Below are positions 63,622-64,000 of a stretch of DNA of 64,000 bases, one piece after another. The DNA comes from Lachnospiraceae bacterium. GTDB lineage: Bacteria; Bacillota; Clostridia; Lachnospirales; Lachnospiraceae. Position numbers and translations under genes: made by a program. Under the pieces are notes generated by a model. It did no database searches, had not been told where the DNA came from, and worked only from the letters and a program-made list of their open reading frames with translations. How positions within the stretch are numbered: the first letter of the stretch is position 1; every line of letters starts with the position of its first letter. The stretch lies in contig JAAUZH010000001.1 in the NCBI GenBank assembly GCA_014804675.1, positions 62,001 to 126,000 of the forward strand, in the 5' to 3' direction.

Positions 63622-64000
63622 TGAGCAAAATGCTTTCAATTAACAAAGAAAAGGTTTTTGTACAACAGCAAGGGGCTTATGAATGCTGGTATGCATGTTA
63701 CTTAATGGTAATTCAATACAAGGAAAATAAGCAACTGAATTATAACGAAGAAAAGAAGGTCGTTGAGAACAGTAATACCTATAAAACTTATTTGGCAATA
63801 GATCCTAATGCAAATCCATTTCGCGATGGTACAGGAGATGATTTTTTAATAGGAATATTAAGTGAGCGGGGATATCAGTATGAAAGATACAATGCCGGCA
63901 ATACTGCCCAAATGGCAAAGCTGATAGAAGCGGATTTGAATAATGATAAGCCTGTAATCTTAGGTTTTAACAGAGGTATGCAGGGCGGTCATTTTGTGTT
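63622..64000 (+). CDS. Papain-like (C39/AvrRpt2-type) cysteine peptidase, 3' partial
   Basis: 126 codons to the window edge. The ATG at 63622 follows AAAGGAAGA. The start VFVQQQGAYECWYACYLMV carries the Gln-x(5-6)-Cys-W pattern of papain-fold cysteine peptidases (oxyanion Gln and nucleophile Cys), and GMQGGHFV at the edge has the catalytic His. No signal peptide, so it acts inside the cell or leaves by another route. The intergenic 63505-63621 has a palindrome AGTATG/CATACT near 63562-63578. Substrate unknown; a toxin, bacteriocin-processing or immunity role are options. Confidence 0.7.

Overview
The window looks like a chromosomal segment of a gut-type Lachnospiraceae (Clostridia, low-to-mid GC Firmicutes). 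The basis is the str ribosomal operon with a Firmicutes-type S12 insertion, AGGAGG-type ribosome binding sites, a Spo0A-type DNA-binding domain, ABC-2/DUF3021/LytTR and VanZ modules, and GBS-Bsp-like repeat amidases. The genus cannot be fixed from sequence alone.

Layout. 1-12 kb: the end of a surface protein (DUF6273, chitobiase-like and Big_2 domains), a GT-C-like membrane protein, then a housekeeping run of prmA-rsmE, cysteine desulfurase-thiI (tRNA thiolation), an HPr-like protein lacking the phosphorylatable histidine, and mtaB. A 168-bp inverted-repeat element and a second GT-C-like protein follow. 12-16.7 kb: rpsL-rpsG-fusA-tuf behind a near-consensus promoter. 16.7-20.5 kb: an AT-rich 3.8-kb island inserted at the 3' end of tuf. 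It duplicates a 23-bp core plus the tuf tail and terminator, has arm-type repeats at both ends, has no integrase, and carries three cargo genes (a DUF2971 protein, an unknown, and a two-helix membrane protein with a possible PLD-like domain).

20.6-36.9 kb is accessory: a WYL regulator with paired operators (GyrI-like and ClbS/DfsB proteins), a frameshifted YkgJ-type gene, a flavin reductase-rubredoxin fusion, a VanZ/hydrolase/two radical-SAM operon, a three-gene ABC-2 exporter, and a MarR-DUF5131 pair set between fragments of mobile-element and regulator genes. 36.9-49.1 kb is mostly signalling and export: LytTR-DUF3021-ABC, VanZ with an FtsX-like membrane protein, a diguanylate cyclase, a two-component system with an adjacent ABC transporter sharing an upstream direct-repeat box, and an AraC regulator.

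49.2-54.8 kb encodes GDP-mannose/GDP-L-fucose synthesis (gmd, fcl, manC and a three-domain ManC-like/cupin/ManA fusion). 54.8-62.6 kb holds a stand-alone Spo0A DNA-binding domain protein and two tandem, recently duplicated multidomain cell-wall hydrolases with matching promoters. The window ends with a LytTR-type regulator and the start of a papain-like cysteine peptidase gene.

The strongest candidates for something undescribed are the integrase-less tuf island and its cargo, the MarR promoter buried in a 41-bp palindrome controlling a radical-SAM-like DUF5131 gene, the stand-alone Spo0A-type protein beside the tandem hydrolases, and the LytTR/papain-like pair at the right edge. All functional links are inference from context.
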